A stretch of 64,000 nt of DNA from JAIOQJ01 sp963718635. Its GTDB lineage: Bacteria; Planctomycetota; Planctomycetia; Gemmatales; Gemmataceae. Of this stretch, positions 41,774-50,328 are shown one piece after another. The DNA lies in contig OY970367.1 of the NCBI GenBank assembly GCA_963718635.1, positions 1,488,001 through 1,552,000 of the forward strand. The letters are read 5' to 3'. Position numbers and translations under genes: made by a program. The notes beneath the pieces were generated by a model that ran no database searches, was not told where the DNA came from, and saw only the letters and a program-made list of their open reading frames with translations. The stretch's first letter is position 1, and every line of letters starts with the position of its first letter.

Positions 41774-42427
41774 TCAACGCCGACGAACTCGACGCGCGAC
41801 TTTGCGCGGCTCCTGGAAGCCGGGCGTTTCTCGGCTTGGGTCGTAAGGCACGGTCCGGTATTTGTCGAACAGCAGCCGCAGATCGCGATCGGTAGGCTCT
41901 TCCTTCACCTGTTCGATAAAGGGTTCAACCGGCACATCCACGACTTCAAAGGTCACTTCCGAGCAATTGTCCTTATAGAACTCGAATAATTGAAAGGGCG
42001 TCATGGAGTAAGGAATGCTCACCCGGCCCGAATAGACCGCCCCGCGGAGAACCTTGCGAGCCGTGCGTATGCGGAATTCCTCACCAATGGCGTGGAAGAT
42101 ATCATCGCTTGTTATTCCGTGGTAATGGTCCAACGTCTTTTGCACGATGGCCTTGGCGATCTCCGCATCGAGGTGGCCGCCCGTTTCCTCGCCGATCATC
42201 TTCTGAATATCGCTGTCCACATATTTGATCGCCAGCGAGTCCGCCAAATGCGCGTACATGGCGTATTGGAGGGCGTCTTCATCCGTCTTGTTGGGCGGCA
42301 GATCTGGGAAGTAAACGGCATTTTCCCGATCTCTGCTTCTAGGTCGTCGTTCATCATTTTGCAGCACCCGATACAGCTGGTTCATCGCCGCATAATCGGG
42401 GTTTCCCTTGGCATTTGTCGAGCGCAA
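41774..42427 (-). CDS. SurA/PpiD-like membrane protein, fragment 2
   Basis: Continues from a break near 42415 with KGNPDYAAMNQLYRVLQNDERRPRSRDRENAVYFPDLPPNKTDEDALQYAMYAHLADSLAIKY. The fragment is helical and charged, and ends PFIEQVKEEPTDRDLRLLFDKYRTVPYDPSRETPGFQEPRKV. Confidence 0.65.
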   Translation of the reverse strand: MRSTNAKGNPDYAAMNQLYRVLQNDERRPRSRDRENAVYFPDLPPNKTDEDALQYAMYAHLADSLAIKYVDSDIQKMIGEETGGHLDAEIAKAIVQKTLDHYHGITSDDIFHAIGEEFRIRTARKVLRGAVYSGRVSIPYSMTPFQLFEFYKDNCSEVTFEVVDVPVEPFIEQVKEEPTDRDLRLLFDKYRTVPYDPSRETPGFQEPRKVARRVRRR

Positions 42428-42879
42428 GCGCTCTCAAGCTGCCTTACGGTCTGCATGTAAAAGTTGATGAGCTGCTCATTCGGCGGTTGCGTCATCACCA
42501 TTTGCCGTAACTGCATCGTCATGCCGAGCATCCGGGCTGTCTCGGGATTCTTGAACGAATTGCTGGCCACTTCCTGAGTAAGGCTTGCCAGTGTTCGCTG
42601 GTCGGCTTTATCCGCCGATTCGAGCAGGAACATATTGGCGGCGGCCCGGCGCATGCGCAATTCTTGCAGATTTCGAGCGTAGTAGTCGGTGCCGTCGATG
42701 GAGCCAAGCACTTCGCCGCGACGGCTGGATGCGCCGAGTTGTCGGCCAATCCAATCGAAAAAATCTCCCCCTTGCCCGATGCCGCTGGAAAGCACAAAGA
42801 GGAATACGGTGAAGATGGTGACGACCGCGAGAATCGGTTTGGAGTTCTTACGGAAGGTGTGGAAAGGATTGAAAGCCAT
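42382..42879 (-). CDS. SurA/PpiD-like peptidyl-prolyl isomerase-type membrane protein, fragment 1 (N-terminal)
   Basis: From ATG 42879 (MAFNPFHTFRKNSKPILAVVTIFTVFLFVLSSG) there is a basic N-terminus and one TM helix, as in PpiD-like foldases. VLGSIDGTDYYARNLQELRMRRAAANMFLLES resembles the SurA/PpiD N-terminal domain (initial helix with G..I...). No parvulin (rotamase) domain was recognised in any of the fragments. The full gene would be 40095-42879 with three frameshifts. The call is a resemblance, not a firm match. Confidence 0.6.
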   Translation of the reverse strand: MAFNPFHTFRKNSKPILAVVTIFTVFLFVLSSGIGQGGDFFDWIGRQLGASSRRGEVLGSIDGTDYYARNLQELRMRRAAANMFLLESADKADQRTLASLTQEVASNSFKNPETARMLGMTMQLRQMVMTQPPNEQLINFYMQTVRQLESACARQMPRETPIMRR

Positions 42880-42986
42880 TGCCGTTCCTCGACTTAGGGA
42901 GACAAATCCGCGGCCGTTTTCCCCGTCCGCACTTGACACTTGCCAAAAGACTGTACTATTGGTGAGGGACTAGTGTATCCGGAAGA

Positions 42987-43134
42987 GTGGCGAGTGGTTA
43001 GTGGTTTGCAGGCGGTCGAAAAATTCTAAGCCGTCGTCGCTCGGCGGGTCAACCCCTTGACGAGCGATGTAAGAATTAAGAGAGCCGCCTGTTGGCGAAG
43101 TGTTCCCGAACTGCTAAGCACTAACCACTGCCCA
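42987..43134. repeat. Inverted repeat GTGGCGAGTGGTTAGTG / CACTAACCACTGCCCAC
   Basis: Arms at 42987-43003 and 43119-43134 flank about 115 bases. They lie upstream of topA, which starts at 43166. Confidence 0.6.
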
Positions 43135-43165
43135 CCGCTCGATGAGTCGAACGTAAGGAGTATCC

Positions 43166-43627
43166 GTGCCGCCGCGCAAGAAGCCAGTAACTGAAGGTGT
43201 CGCCGAGAAGAAGCCCGCCGCCCCGCGAGCCAAAAAGAAAGAGCCTTCTGCCGTAACCAAGTCTCCGGCACCTGGCCGCAGCAAGACACAGGCGCCGCCC
43301 AAGGAGGCGCCGGCTGGCGGCCGTAGTCTCGTTATTGTCGAATCGCCTGCGAAGGCAAAAACGATCGAGAAGTATCTCGGCGCCGGCTTCAAGGTGCTCG
43401 CCAGTTACGGGCACGTCCGCGATCTTCCGCCCAAAGGCAAGCTGAAGGGCGAAGACGTGGTCGGCATCGACATCAAAGGAGGCTGGGTGCCTCGTTACGT
43501 CGTTGTCGATCGAGGCGGCAAAGGAGGAGGGGGCGAAGTTTCGCACGGCGGAAGACATCCTTGCCGAGTTGCGGAAGGAAGCCGACAAGTCGAGCATGGT
43601 CTATCTGGCGACCGATCCGGACCGTGA
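43166..43627 (+). CDS. topA: DNA topoisomerase I, fragment 1 (N-terminal)
   Basis: Topoisomerase I relaxes negatively supercoiled DNA through a transient 5'-phosphotyrosine. The GTG start at 43166 has an AAGGAG ribosome site at 43155-43160. A Lys/Ala/Pro-rich tail of about 50 residues precedes the Toprim domain (LVIVESPAKAKTIEKYLGAGFKVLASYGHVRDLPPK), with Glu in VESP as a catalytic acid. The frame loses sense after VVVDRGG near 43515 and resumes in the next frame. Five fragments in all cover 43166-46014; at about 940 residues the enzyme would have a normal length. Confidence 0.92.
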   Translation: MPPRKKPVTEGVAEKKPAAPRAKKKEPSAVTKSPAPGRSKTQAPPKEAPAGGRSLVIVESPAKAKTIEKYLGAGFKVLASYGHVRDLPPKGKLKGEDVVGIDIKGGWVPRYVVVDRGGKGGGGEVSHGGRHPCRVAEGSRQVEHGLSGDRSGP

Positions 43628-44291
43628 AGGGGAGTCGATCGCCTGGCATATCTCCGAGGCGCTGGAGCTCGATCCCGCCCGGACGCAGCGCATTACCTTC
43701 AACGAAATCACGAAGACGGCGGTGCAGAAGGCGCTGGCCAGTCCTTCCTCAATCAACGAGATGCGGGTGCAGGCGCAGGAAGCCCGCCGGGTGCTTGATC
43801 GCGTGGTCGGCTACCCGCTCTCCAACTTGCTCGGCAAGAAGGTGACTCGCGGCCTAAGTGCCGGCCGGGTGCAGTCGGTGGCCGTCAAGCTGATTGTCGA
43901 TCGCGAACGCGAGATCGAAGCCTTTAAGACAGAAGAGTTCTGGAAGATCACCGCACTGCTGGCGCTTAAAGGGACGGTGAAATTTCAAGCCGACCCCGCG
44001 AAGGCCAAGGTCTTTGCCAAGAAACGCGGCGACCATCTGAAGAAAGACGTCGAAGCCGACCCGGAGGCAGCGGAAAAAGAACCGGCTGCTCAAGATCCCG
44101 GCAGGGAGCTTCCAGGCGGAGTTGACGCGCTGGGAAGGCAAAGAATTTGCGGCGACCACGGAAGTACAGGCCGATGCCGTCTATGCCGTGCTGAATACGG
44201 CCAACTACGTCGTCACGAAGGTCGATCAGAAGGAAGAACAACGCCGAGCGCCGGCGCCCTTCACTACGTCGTCACTGCAACAGGCAGCTAA
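43503..44291 (+). CDS. topA: DNA topoisomerase I, fragment 2
   Basis: This carries the Toprim acidic motif MVYLATDPDREGESIAWHI (DxDxE) and RVLDRVVGYPLSNLLGKKVTRGLSAGRVQSVAVKLIVDRE. Sense ends near 44085 at an AAAAAGAA run, where the frame changes. Confidence 0.92.
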   Translation: MSIEAAKEEGAKFRTAEDILAELRKEADKSSMVYLATDPDREGESIAWHISEALELDPARTQRITFNEITKTAVQKALASPSSINEMRVQAQEARRVLDRVVGYPLSNLLGKKVTRGLSAGRVQSVAVKLIVDREREIEAFKTEEFWKITALLALKGTVKFQADPAKAKVFAKKRGDHLKKDVEADPEAAEKEPAAQDPGRELPGGVDALGRQRICGDHGSTGRCRLCRAEYGQLRRHEGRSEGRTTPSAGALHYVVTATGS

Positions 44292-44775
44292 TTTGCGCCT
44301 CCGTTTTGCCGCGCGCATCACCATGGGCTTGGCCCAAGAACTCTATCAAGGCGTGCAGATGGGAAGCGAGGGTTCGGTCGCCCTCATTACCTACATGCGT
44401 ACCGATAGCACGCGCGTTTCCGACGATGCGCTGAAGATGGTGCGCGAACATATCAAGAATGTGCATGGCGATCGCTATCTGCCTGAGAAGCCGAACGTCT
44501 TCAAGTCGGGCAAGAGTGCGCAGGAAGCCCATGAGGCAATCCGGCCCGTCGATCTGACCTATACGCCGGAACGCGTGCAGCCGTACTTGAGCCCCGATCA
44601 ATTCAAACTCTACACGCTCATTTACAATCAGTTCGTCGCGTCGCAGATGAGCCCGGCCATCGTAGCCGTGACGTCCGTGGAAGTCGAAGCAGGCCCGGGT
44701 ACCCTGCGCATCGGGCAGCGTCGAGAAATTCGATGGCTTCCGCCGCGTGCTGCCCCCGGCCAAACAAGACGATAA
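44122..44775 (+). CDS. topA: DNA topoisomerase I, fragment 3 (catalytic tyrosine)
   Basis: Reads on from about 44085 (KKNRLLKIPAGSFQAELTRWEGKEFAA). It contains the active-site VALITYMRTDSTRVSDDAL (Tyr in TYMRTDS) and AHEAIRPVDLTYTPERV. The frame breaks again near 44700. Confidence 0.92.
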   Translation: MTRWEGKEFAATTEVQADAVYAVLNTANYVVTKVDQKEEQRRAPAPFTTSSLQQAANLRLRFAARITMGLAQELYQGVQMGSEGSVALITYMRTDSTRVSDDALKMVREHIKNVHGDRYLPEKPNVFKSGKSAQEAHEAIRPVDLTYTPERVQPYLSPDQFKLYTLIYNQFVASQMSPAIVAVTSVEVEAGPGTLRIGQRREIRWLPPRAAPGQTRR

Positions 44776-45466
44776 AGTTCTGCCGCCGCTGAGCGAAAAG
44801 CAGGCTCTCGACAAACTCGACCTGACCGCCAGCCAGCACTTCACGCAACCGCCGCCGCGCTACAACGAAGCATCGTTGGTGAAGATGCTCGAGAAAGAAG
44901 GCATCGGCCGGCCCAGCACCTACGCCACCATCATCTCGACCATTCAGACGCGCGGTTACGTCAAGCAGGAGCAAAGGCGGTTTTTCGCCAGCGAGATCGG
45001 CAAGGTCGTTACCGATTTGCTGGTGAAGCATTTTCCGGATGTCATCAATCTGAAATTCACCAGTCATATCGAGGAAGAGCTCGACGACATCGAGAACGGC
45101 AAAATCGCCTATAAGGCTGTGCTCGATGAATTCTGGGCGCCGTTCTCCAAAGACCTGACCGAAGCCGAAACCGCGATGCCCAAGCAAAAGGGCGTCGAAA
45201 CAGGTGAGGCATGTCCGCGCTGTGGACGGCCTTTGGTTGAGCAGTTCAGCTCGAAGACCGGTCAGAAATTCGTCGGCTGCTCGGGTTGGCGCGAGAAAGA
45301 AAATCCGTGCAAATACATCAAGCCGGGCGAAGGCGAGGCCGAACGGCCGGAGCCGGTGCTGACGGAGCATAAGTGCCCGACCTGCGGCAAGCAGATGATT
45401 CAGAAGGTAGGCCGTTATGGCACCTTCTTGGCCTGCTCCGGGCGCCGGAATGCAAGACCACCATGA
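44747..45466 (+). CDS. topA: DNA topoisomerase I, fragment 4
   Basis: Contains YNEASLVKMLEKEGIGRPSTYATIISTIQTRGYV, the conserved end of the core. The first two zinc ribbons follow (CPRCGRPL...CSG and CPTCGKQM...CSG). The frame breaks near 45440 (ACSG / APECKTTMNIG). Confidence 0.92.
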   Translation: MLPPAKQDDKVLPPLSEKQALDKLDLTASQHFTQPPPRYNEASLVKMLEKEGIGRPSTYATIISTIQTRGYVKQEQRRFFASEIGKVVTDLLVKHFPDVINLKFTSHIEEELDDIENGKIAYKAVLDEFWAPFSKDLTEAETAMPKQKGVETGEACPRCGRPLVEQFSSKTGQKFVGCSGWREKENPCKYIKPGEGEAERPEPVLTEHKCPTCGKQMIQKVGRYGTFLACSGRRNARPP

Positions 45467-46014
45467 ACATCGGCCCGGATGGAAAGCTGATTCTCTCGTC
45501 GAAAACGACGGAGCATCTCTGCGAGAAGTGCGGCAAGCCGATGATGCTCAAAGAGTGGAAAGGCCGTTACTTCCTCGGCTGCAGCGGCTACCCGAAGTGC
45601 AAGACCTCGATGGATGCCGACGCGGAAGGAAACCCGATCAAGCCGGTGCAAACGGGGGTAACCTGCGAAAAGTGCAATTCGCCGATGATCGTGAAGAGCG
45701 GCTTCCGCGGGCCATTCCTGTCGTGCAGCGGCTACCCGAAGTGCCGTAACGCGAAGCCGCTTTCCGCCGAGCTGAAAGAGAAGTTGAAAGACCAGTTGCC
45801 CGCAGCGCCAGACCGGAAAAAGAACCCGGAAATCATTGTGGATACTCCGTGCCCCAATTGCGGTGCGAAGATGAAACTCTGCAACGCGCGCGGCCGCTAC
45901 TTCCTCGGCTGCTCCACCTGGGCGAAGACGAAGTGTAAAGGTTCAGCGCAAGTGGACCCGGAAACCGTGGAGAGATTGCAAAAACAAGCTGCGGAGGTAG
46001 CGGCGACGACGTGA
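45373..46014 (+). CDS. topA: DNA topoisomerase I, fragment 5 (zinc ribbons)
   Basis: Three further zinc ribbons: CEKCGKPM...CSGYPKC, CEKCNSPM...CSGYPKC and CPNCGAKM...CSTWAKTKC, giving five in the complete protein. They bind single-stranded DNA in family members. The stop at 46014 is followed by a perfect hairpin at 46022. Confidence 0.92.
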   Translation: MPDLRQADDSEGRPLWHLLGLLRAPECKTTMNIGPDGKLILSSKTTEHLCEKCGKPMMLKEWKGRYFLGCSGYPKCKTSMDADAEGNPIKPVQTGVTCEKCNSPMIVKSGFRGPFLSCSGYPKCRNAKPLSAELKEKLKDQLPAAPDRKKNPEIIVDTPCPNCGAKMKLCNARGRYFLGCSTWAKTKCKGSAQVDPETVERLQKQAAEVAATT

Positions 46015-46021
46015 ATCGTTT

Positions 46022-46048
46022 GGCGTGCATCCCAACGGGATGCACGCC
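46022..46048 (+). terminator. Perfect hairpin after topA
   Basis: GGCGTGCATCCC-AAC-GGGATGCACGCC is a 12-bp perfect stem with a 3-base loop, seven bases past the topA stop. There is no T run after it, so it is a terminator-like or processing hairpin rather than a classical terminator. Confidence 0.55.
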
Positions 46049-46093
46049 GTATCACGCCGTCGTTATCTCGTACATCGCCGGACCGCCGTTCAA

Positions 46094-47335
46094 CTAAGGG
46101 GTGAGCGCAGCGGGAACGGGCTGGTCAAGCGTTCGGACATTGCTCAGCAGTCGCATCGCCCACAGAGCAGCAAAAGCCAGAACGGGAACACTCAGTTGGA
46201 TCGCCCATCCGGGGTCGCCTTCGTCCAGCCGCGTCCAACGGCACATGGCCATAGCAATCGGAGTGCTGATGAACAATGCCGTCCAGCACATCGCAAACAA
46301 CAACATCCAGTCATCGCGCTTTTCGCTCGCACGATCCCACAAAAGCACTGCGGGAATAAGCGCCAAGGTCCATTCGTAAATCATCGTATGCGGGGACGCC
46401 CAGAGCGATAGAACGATGGCGGCTGCAAATACAAGCGCAATGTGTTTCCGATGCTGACGCCAAAAAACGACAAAGCAACCAACCCCAAGCACCGAGCAAA
46501 CGACGCCGACGATGTTTCCGACCGGCTTGCTATCGTGAGCGATCAACGTGCCGAAGGCGCGGGGGTTGTGCATGTTCCAAAAATGGAACAGGTCGTAGCG
46601 GGCGATTTCCGGCAAATTTTCCACGAAGATTCGCGATTCATCGGGAAGCACGAGCAGACTCAACACTAGCCAGAATAGTCCCGTCATCATCACTCCCAAG
46701 AGTGCTTTCCAATAGACGCGGTACTCCAGTACCCACCACAGGCCCAGTCCTAATAACAGTTGAGGCTTATACAGGAGAAATCCGGCAACGATGCCCGCGT
46801 GCATCAGTTCTCTTCTTTCGAGAAACCGAAAGCAGAGGCAGAAAAGGCCAAAGCTGATCAAACTATTTTGGCCGAAGCTGAATACGGCGAAAACCGGGTA
46901 GAAACTGAGTGACAACACGAATGCCATAAACCGATTTTTAGCCTGAAGCCATCCGAGACCAAGCCATAGAAAAAGGACGGATATGGCCGTCCAGATCCAA
47001 AAGCTGGCGAGATAGGAAAGCTTGGATGTGGGCAGATAAAGCAACGCGTAAAACGGCGGATTGCGATAAGCATCCAAAAGGGGCGAACCGCAGAGCGTTG
47101 TCTGATATTCGCTCATGAATGCGTTGTCGTAGATCCGGTTTCCGCGGCCTTCATCTATCAACTTCGCTGCCGAATAGAAAGCGATGTGGTCGGTGCCGAT
47201 GGGATCGCCTTTGATATCCTTGGTGAAGCCGCTTGAAGCGATGCTGGCAATCCAGGTCAACCAGAGGATGACCGTGGCCATTTTCATCAACGGGATCCGT
47301 TCCCGAAGAAAGCCGGCAACGCTTTCACGATTCAT
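46094..47335 (-). CDS. GT87-like multi-spanning glycosyltransferase-type membrane protein
   Basis: The 413-aa protein has about 10-11 TM helices and an N-terminal loop ASSGFTKDIKGDPIGTDHIAFYSAAKLIDEGRGNRIYDNAF. That acidic GTDhxxFYxA pattern is the expected catalytic region of GT87/DUF2029-type mannosyltransferases using lipid-linked donors. YRNPPFYALLYLPTSKLSYLASFWIW is another family feature. It overlaps the aroB stop by four bases, so the two are translationally coupled. Lipid-linked sugar acceptor unknown. Confidence 0.8.
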   Translation of the reverse strand: MNRESVAGFLRERIPLMKMATVILWLTWIASIASSGFTKDIKGDPIGTDHIAFYSAAKLIDEGRGNRIYDNAFMSEYQTTLCGSPLLDAYRNPPFYALLYLPTSKLSYLASFWIWTAISVLFLWLGLGWLQAKNRFMAFVLSLSFYPVFAVFSFGQNSLISFGLFCLCFRFLERRELMHAGIVAGFLLYKPQLLLGLGLWWVLEYRVYWKALLGVMMTGLFWLVLSLLVLPDESRIFVENLPEIARYDLFHFWNMHNPRAFGTLIAHDSKPVGNIVGVVCSVLGVGCFVVFWRQHRKHIALVFAAAIVLSLWASPHTMIYEWTLALIPAVLLWDRASEKRDDWMLLFAMCWTALFISTPIAMAMCRWTRLDEGDPGWAIQLSVPVLAFAALWAMRLLSNVRTLDQPVPAALTP

Positions 47336-47751
47336 CGTGCGGTCAAGACCTCCATCACTTCGGCTTCCGGCACGTTGCCGAATAGTTTCACTTCACCAAG
47401 CCGTGTCGGCAAGATAAAGCGGAGCTTGCCGGCCTGCGTCTTCTTGTCCCGGTACATGCTGGAGATCAGCTCTTTCGCATCCCACTGCGGTTGCGGCTTT
47501 ACCGGCAAATTGAATGCCTGCAGTAATTCAACCTGTCTTTTCGTGATATCCGAGGTGACAAGATTTCGCTTTTCTGCGAGTCGGCTGCGCAAATCATCCC
47601 GGCGGCGACCGCTTCGCCATGCAGCCAGGCGCCGTAACCGCCGACTGTTTCGAAGGCGTGGGCAAAAGTGTGGCCGTAGTTCAGGATCATCCGAATCCCG
47701 GCTTCTTCGCGTTCGTCTTGCTCGACAACATCCGCCTTCAGCCGGCAGCAA
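47332..47751 (-). CDS. aroB: 3-dehydroquinate synthase, C-terminal part (frameshifted)
   Basis: Sense begins near 47585, where AAGMICAA continues as SRLAEKRNLVTSDITKRQVELLQAFNLPVKPQPQWDAKELISSMYRDKKTQAGKLRFILPTRLGEVKLF. RDKK and the LPTRLGEVKLF end are typical of AroB. It stops at 47332 and overlaps the next gene by four bases. Confidence 0.9.
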   Translation of the reverse strand: MLPAEGGCCRARRTRRSRDSDDPELRPHFCPRLRNSRRLRRLAAWRSGRRRDDLRSRLAEKRNLVTSDITKRQVELLQAFNLPVKPQPQWDAKELISSMYRDKKTQAGKLRFILPTRLGEVKLFGNVPEAEVMEVLTAR

Positions 47752-48413
47752 CGCGCCACGAGATACTGGAGGGCGTCAGACTCACGACGCAAGATGGCGC
47801 CGGCGTTCTTTTCCTGCCATTTGAAAAACTCCGGATCCATGATCACGCCGTATTTGACGACCTCGGCCAGGCCGCTCCGGTACTCACGCTCGGGCAACGT
47901 TTCCAGCATCCGCGCATCAATCCAGACTCCGGCAGGCTGGTGGAACGCGCCGATTAGGTTCTTGCCAAGCGGATGATTGATGCCAACTTTGCCGCCGACG
48001 GAGCTGTCCACCATCGCCAGCAAGCTCGTTGGAACCATAAACAGCGACAGCCCGCGGTTGTACGTGGCCGCGACGAAGCCGGCCACATCGCCGATCACCC
48101 CGCCGCCGACGGCAACGACGAGCGTCTGACGATCAGCGGGCATCTGCGCCAGTTCGTCGTAAAGGCGGGCGGCTATCTCCAATCGCTTGGTGTTTTCGCC
48201 CACTGGCAAGGTCACAGAGCGAGTCGCAACGCCTGCCTGTTTTAGGGTTTCGGCGATAGCGGTTGAATGGGACACTACGTTTTCGTCGTTCACGACGAAA
48301 GCACCGGTGATGACCGGCCGACATTTCCGCAAGAAAGCGGCAAGGCCCTCTTTACCGCAGGAGATGACGATGTCGTAACTCCGCGGCCCCAGGTTGACGT
48401 TAATAGTTTGCAT
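47499..48413 (-). CDS. aroB: 3-dehydroquinate synthase, N-terminal part (frameshifted)
   Basis: AroB converts DAHP to 3-dehydroquinate, the second step of the shikimate pathway, using NAD and a divalent metal. The fragment holds VVAVGGGVIGDVAGFVAATYNRG (NAD loop), VPTSLLAMVDSSVGGKVGINHPLGKNLIGAFHQP, RSGLAEVVKYGVIMDPEFF and ILNYGHTFAHAFE (metal His). GYGAWLHGEAVAAGM is a late AroB motif. The frame then breaks near 47585. With the C-terminal fragment the enzyme would have about 360 residues, the family norm. Confidence 0.95.
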   Translation of the reverse strand: MQTINVNLGPRSYDIVISCGKEGLAAFLRKCRPVITGAFVVNDENVVSHSTAIAETLKQAGVATRSVTLPVGENTKRLEIAARLYDELAQMPADRQTLVVAVGGGVIGDVAGFVAATYNRGLSLFMVPTSLLAMVDSSVGGKVGINHPLGKNLIGAFHQPAGVWIDARMLETLPEREYRSGLAEVVKYGVIMDPEFFKWQEKNAGAILRRESDALQYLVARCCRLKADVVEQDEREEAGIRMILNYGHTFAHAFETVGGYGAWLHGEAVAAGMICAADSQKSEILSPRISRKDRLNYCRHSICR

Positions 48414-48536
48414 AATGCCTTGGTTGTCGCGAAGCTTCGACGAATGCTCATGCTGATTCAGCCCGCAAAGTATTTGCCGACCGGTGAATGTAATGTATTA
48501 TCAACCGAGTGGATCAACGCAAGCGGGGAGAAATTT

Positions 48537-49091
48537 ATGCAAGCAGTTCCGCATATTGTTCCTATCGCTGGGCCGCCGATATATCCCGATCTGTACGAGG
48601 TCGTCGACGGAGAAGTAAGGGAGCGTAAACACGTGGGAACCAGACAGGTCACCGTTGGTTTTCGACTAGCTTGCTTACTCCGTGACTTCGTGGAGCCTTT
48701 ACAAATAGGCCAAGCGGTCTCGGAAGCGCTCTTTCACCTTCGAGATGGCAGCTCCGAGCGACGGCCCGACGTGGCGTTCGTCTCGGCGCAGCGTTGGCCC
48801 TTCGACCTCGATGGACCCGATTCGAATGCCTGGAATGTTGTGCCGAACCTTGCCGTTGAAGTCATCAGTCCCTCGAACACCTACGATGAAATTCGCAACA
48901 AAACGGAAGAATACTTTGCAGCAGGAGTCGAACTGGTCTGGGTGGTTTCCACGGTTCGTCGCGAAATCCAGTCTTACGACCCGCAGCGGAATTATCAGCT
49001 TTATACGATCGAAGACACGCTCAAGGGCGACCCTGTTCTTCCGGGCTTTGAACTGCCATTGCGCGATCTATTCTCGAAACGCTATGGGTGA
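48537..49091 (+). CDS. Uma2-family (DUF820) protein, copy 3
   Basis: The ATG at 48537 follows GGGGAG (48525-48530). The sequence has PIYPDLYEVVDGEVRERKHVGTRQVTVGFRLACLL, RRPDVAFVSAQRWPFDLDG, VPNLAVEVISPSNTYDEIRNKTEEYFAAGVELVWVVS and LKGDPVLPGFELPLRDLF, a clear Uma2/DUF820 nuclease-like fold with the EV/E...K acid-lysine set. It is more distant from copies 1 and 2 and includes the AVEVISPSNT motif of the other major Uma2 subgroup. It is divergent from aroB and its stop overlaps the glycosyltransferase start. Confidence 0.88.
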   Translation: MQAVPHIVPIAGPPIYPDLYEVVDGEVRERKHVGTRQVTVGFRLACLLRDFVEPLQIGQAVSEALFHLRDGSSERRPDVAFVSAQRWPFDLDGPDSNAWNVVPNLAVEVISPSNTYDEIRNKTEEYFAAGVELVWVVSTVRREIQSYDPQRNYQLYTIEDTLKGDPVLPGFELPLRDLFSKRYG

Positions 49092-50314
49092 TCAGACCTT
49101 TCATGAAAATAGCCTACCTGACGAATCAATATCCGCATGTCCGCCATACGTTTATTCGTCGCGAGATCGTTGCTTTGGAAGCGCTTGGCGTTGACGTCAT
49201 TCGCTTCTCGTTACGCGACTCCGGGCACGATGCGGTCGATCCCGCCGACATCGCCGAGCGCGGCAAAACGAAGGCATTGTTAGCCGAAGGCAAGTTGCGC
49301 ATCCTGCTTATCTGCTTGGCGACTCTGCTGACCAGGCCGATACGCTGGCTAAGAGCGCTGACTGAAGCAACAAGGTTTGGCCGGCGCGCTCCCCGCAGCC
49401 TGCTGAAGCATTGGGCGTATTTCGCGGAAGCCTGTCTGCTCCGCAAACGGCTACAGCAAAGGGAGGCCGAGCATTTGCATGTTCATTTCGCCACCAATCC
49501 TGCCGTCGTTGCTCTGTTATGCGAAACGCTGGGCGGGCCAAAATTCAGCATCACCATTCATGGTCCTGAAGAGTGGGATCGCCCGGAAGCTTTGTCGCTG
49601 CGCGATAAATATGAGCGGGCGGCGTTTGTCGTGGCCGTCAGCGATTTCGGGCGATGCCAGGTTTATCGGTGGTCGGCCGTGTCGCACTGGCCCAAGGTTC
49701 ATGTCGTCCGCTGCGGCGTCGATGAAGCCTATTTGAGCATCGTTCCAGCGCCTGTTCCCAGTACGCGTCAGCTTGTGCTGGTTGCGGGTCTGACGGAGCA
49801 AAAAGGGCACTTGATGCTCGTTCAAGCTCTCGGTCTCGTCGACAAAGCAGGCCACGATTTCGAGATGCTGTTTGTCGGCGACGGGCATTTGCGTCCCACG
49901 ATTGCTCAAGCCATAGCCGACAACGGGCTGGAGAAAAAAGTCCGCATTCTTGGTTGGCAAAGCAATGCCCAGGTGCGCGAACATCTGCAAGCATCTCGAG
50001 CCCTGATCATGCCGAGCTTTGCCGAAAATCTTCCTGTGGCCATGATGGAGGCGCTGGCCATGGGCCGGCCTGTTCTCGGAACCTATATTGCCGGCGTGCC
50101 CGAGCTCGTCGAGAACGGCGTTACCGGATGGTTGGTGCCGGCCGGCAACATCGAGTTGACGGCACGGGCCATCATCCGCGTCTTAACAACTCCTGTCGGC
50201 GAGCTATCGACTCTGGGTCGAACTGGAGCCAACCGTGTAAAGGAGATGCACGATGCGTCGAAGGAAGCCGCCAAGCTGAAAGCTCTGTTTCAAAACGCGG
50301 TTAGCTCGACGTAA
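49088..50314 (+). CDS. GT4-type (GT-B fold) glycosyltransferase
   Basis: The protein has LTNQYPHVRHTFIRREIVALEALGVDVIRFSLRDSG, the N-terminal GT-B domain of colanic-acid/exopolysaccharide-type GT4 enzymes. Later come HVHFATNPAVVALLC, VAVSDFGRCQVY, LVLVAGLTEQKGHLMLVQALGLV (donor loop), FVGDGHLRPTI and PSFAENLPVAMMEALAMGRPVLGTYIAGVPELVENGVTGWLVP, the E-x7-E donor-binding motif. It uses a nucleotide-sugar. GTG 49088 overlaps the Uma2 stop by four bases; ATG 49103 is the alternative. The acceptor is unknown. Confidence 0.92.
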   Translation: MIRPFMKIAYLTNQYPHVRHTFIRREIVALEALGVDVIRFSLRDSGHDAVDPADIAERGKTKALLAEGKLRILLICLATLLTRPIRWLRALTEATRFGRRAPRSLLKHWAYFAEACLLRKRLQQREAEHLHVHFATNPAVVALLCETLGGPKFSITIHGPEEWDRPEALSLRDKYERAAFVVAVSDFGRCQVYRWSAVSHWPKVHVVRCGVDEAYLSIVPAPVPSTRQLVLVAGLTEQKGHLMLVQALGLVDKAGHDFEMLFVGDGHLRPTIAQAIADNGLEKKVRILGWQSNAQVREHLQASRALIMPSFAENLPVAMMEALAMGRPVLGTYIAGVPELVENGVTGWLVPAGNIELTARAIIRVLTTPVGELSTLGRTGANRVKEMHDASKEAAKLKALFQNAVSST

Positions 50315-50328
50315 CCGCACGATCTGAA

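Noticed and set aside
43166..46014. topA as a pseudogene
   Set aside because: All motifs are intact across the breaks and the gene is essential; indel error is more likely.
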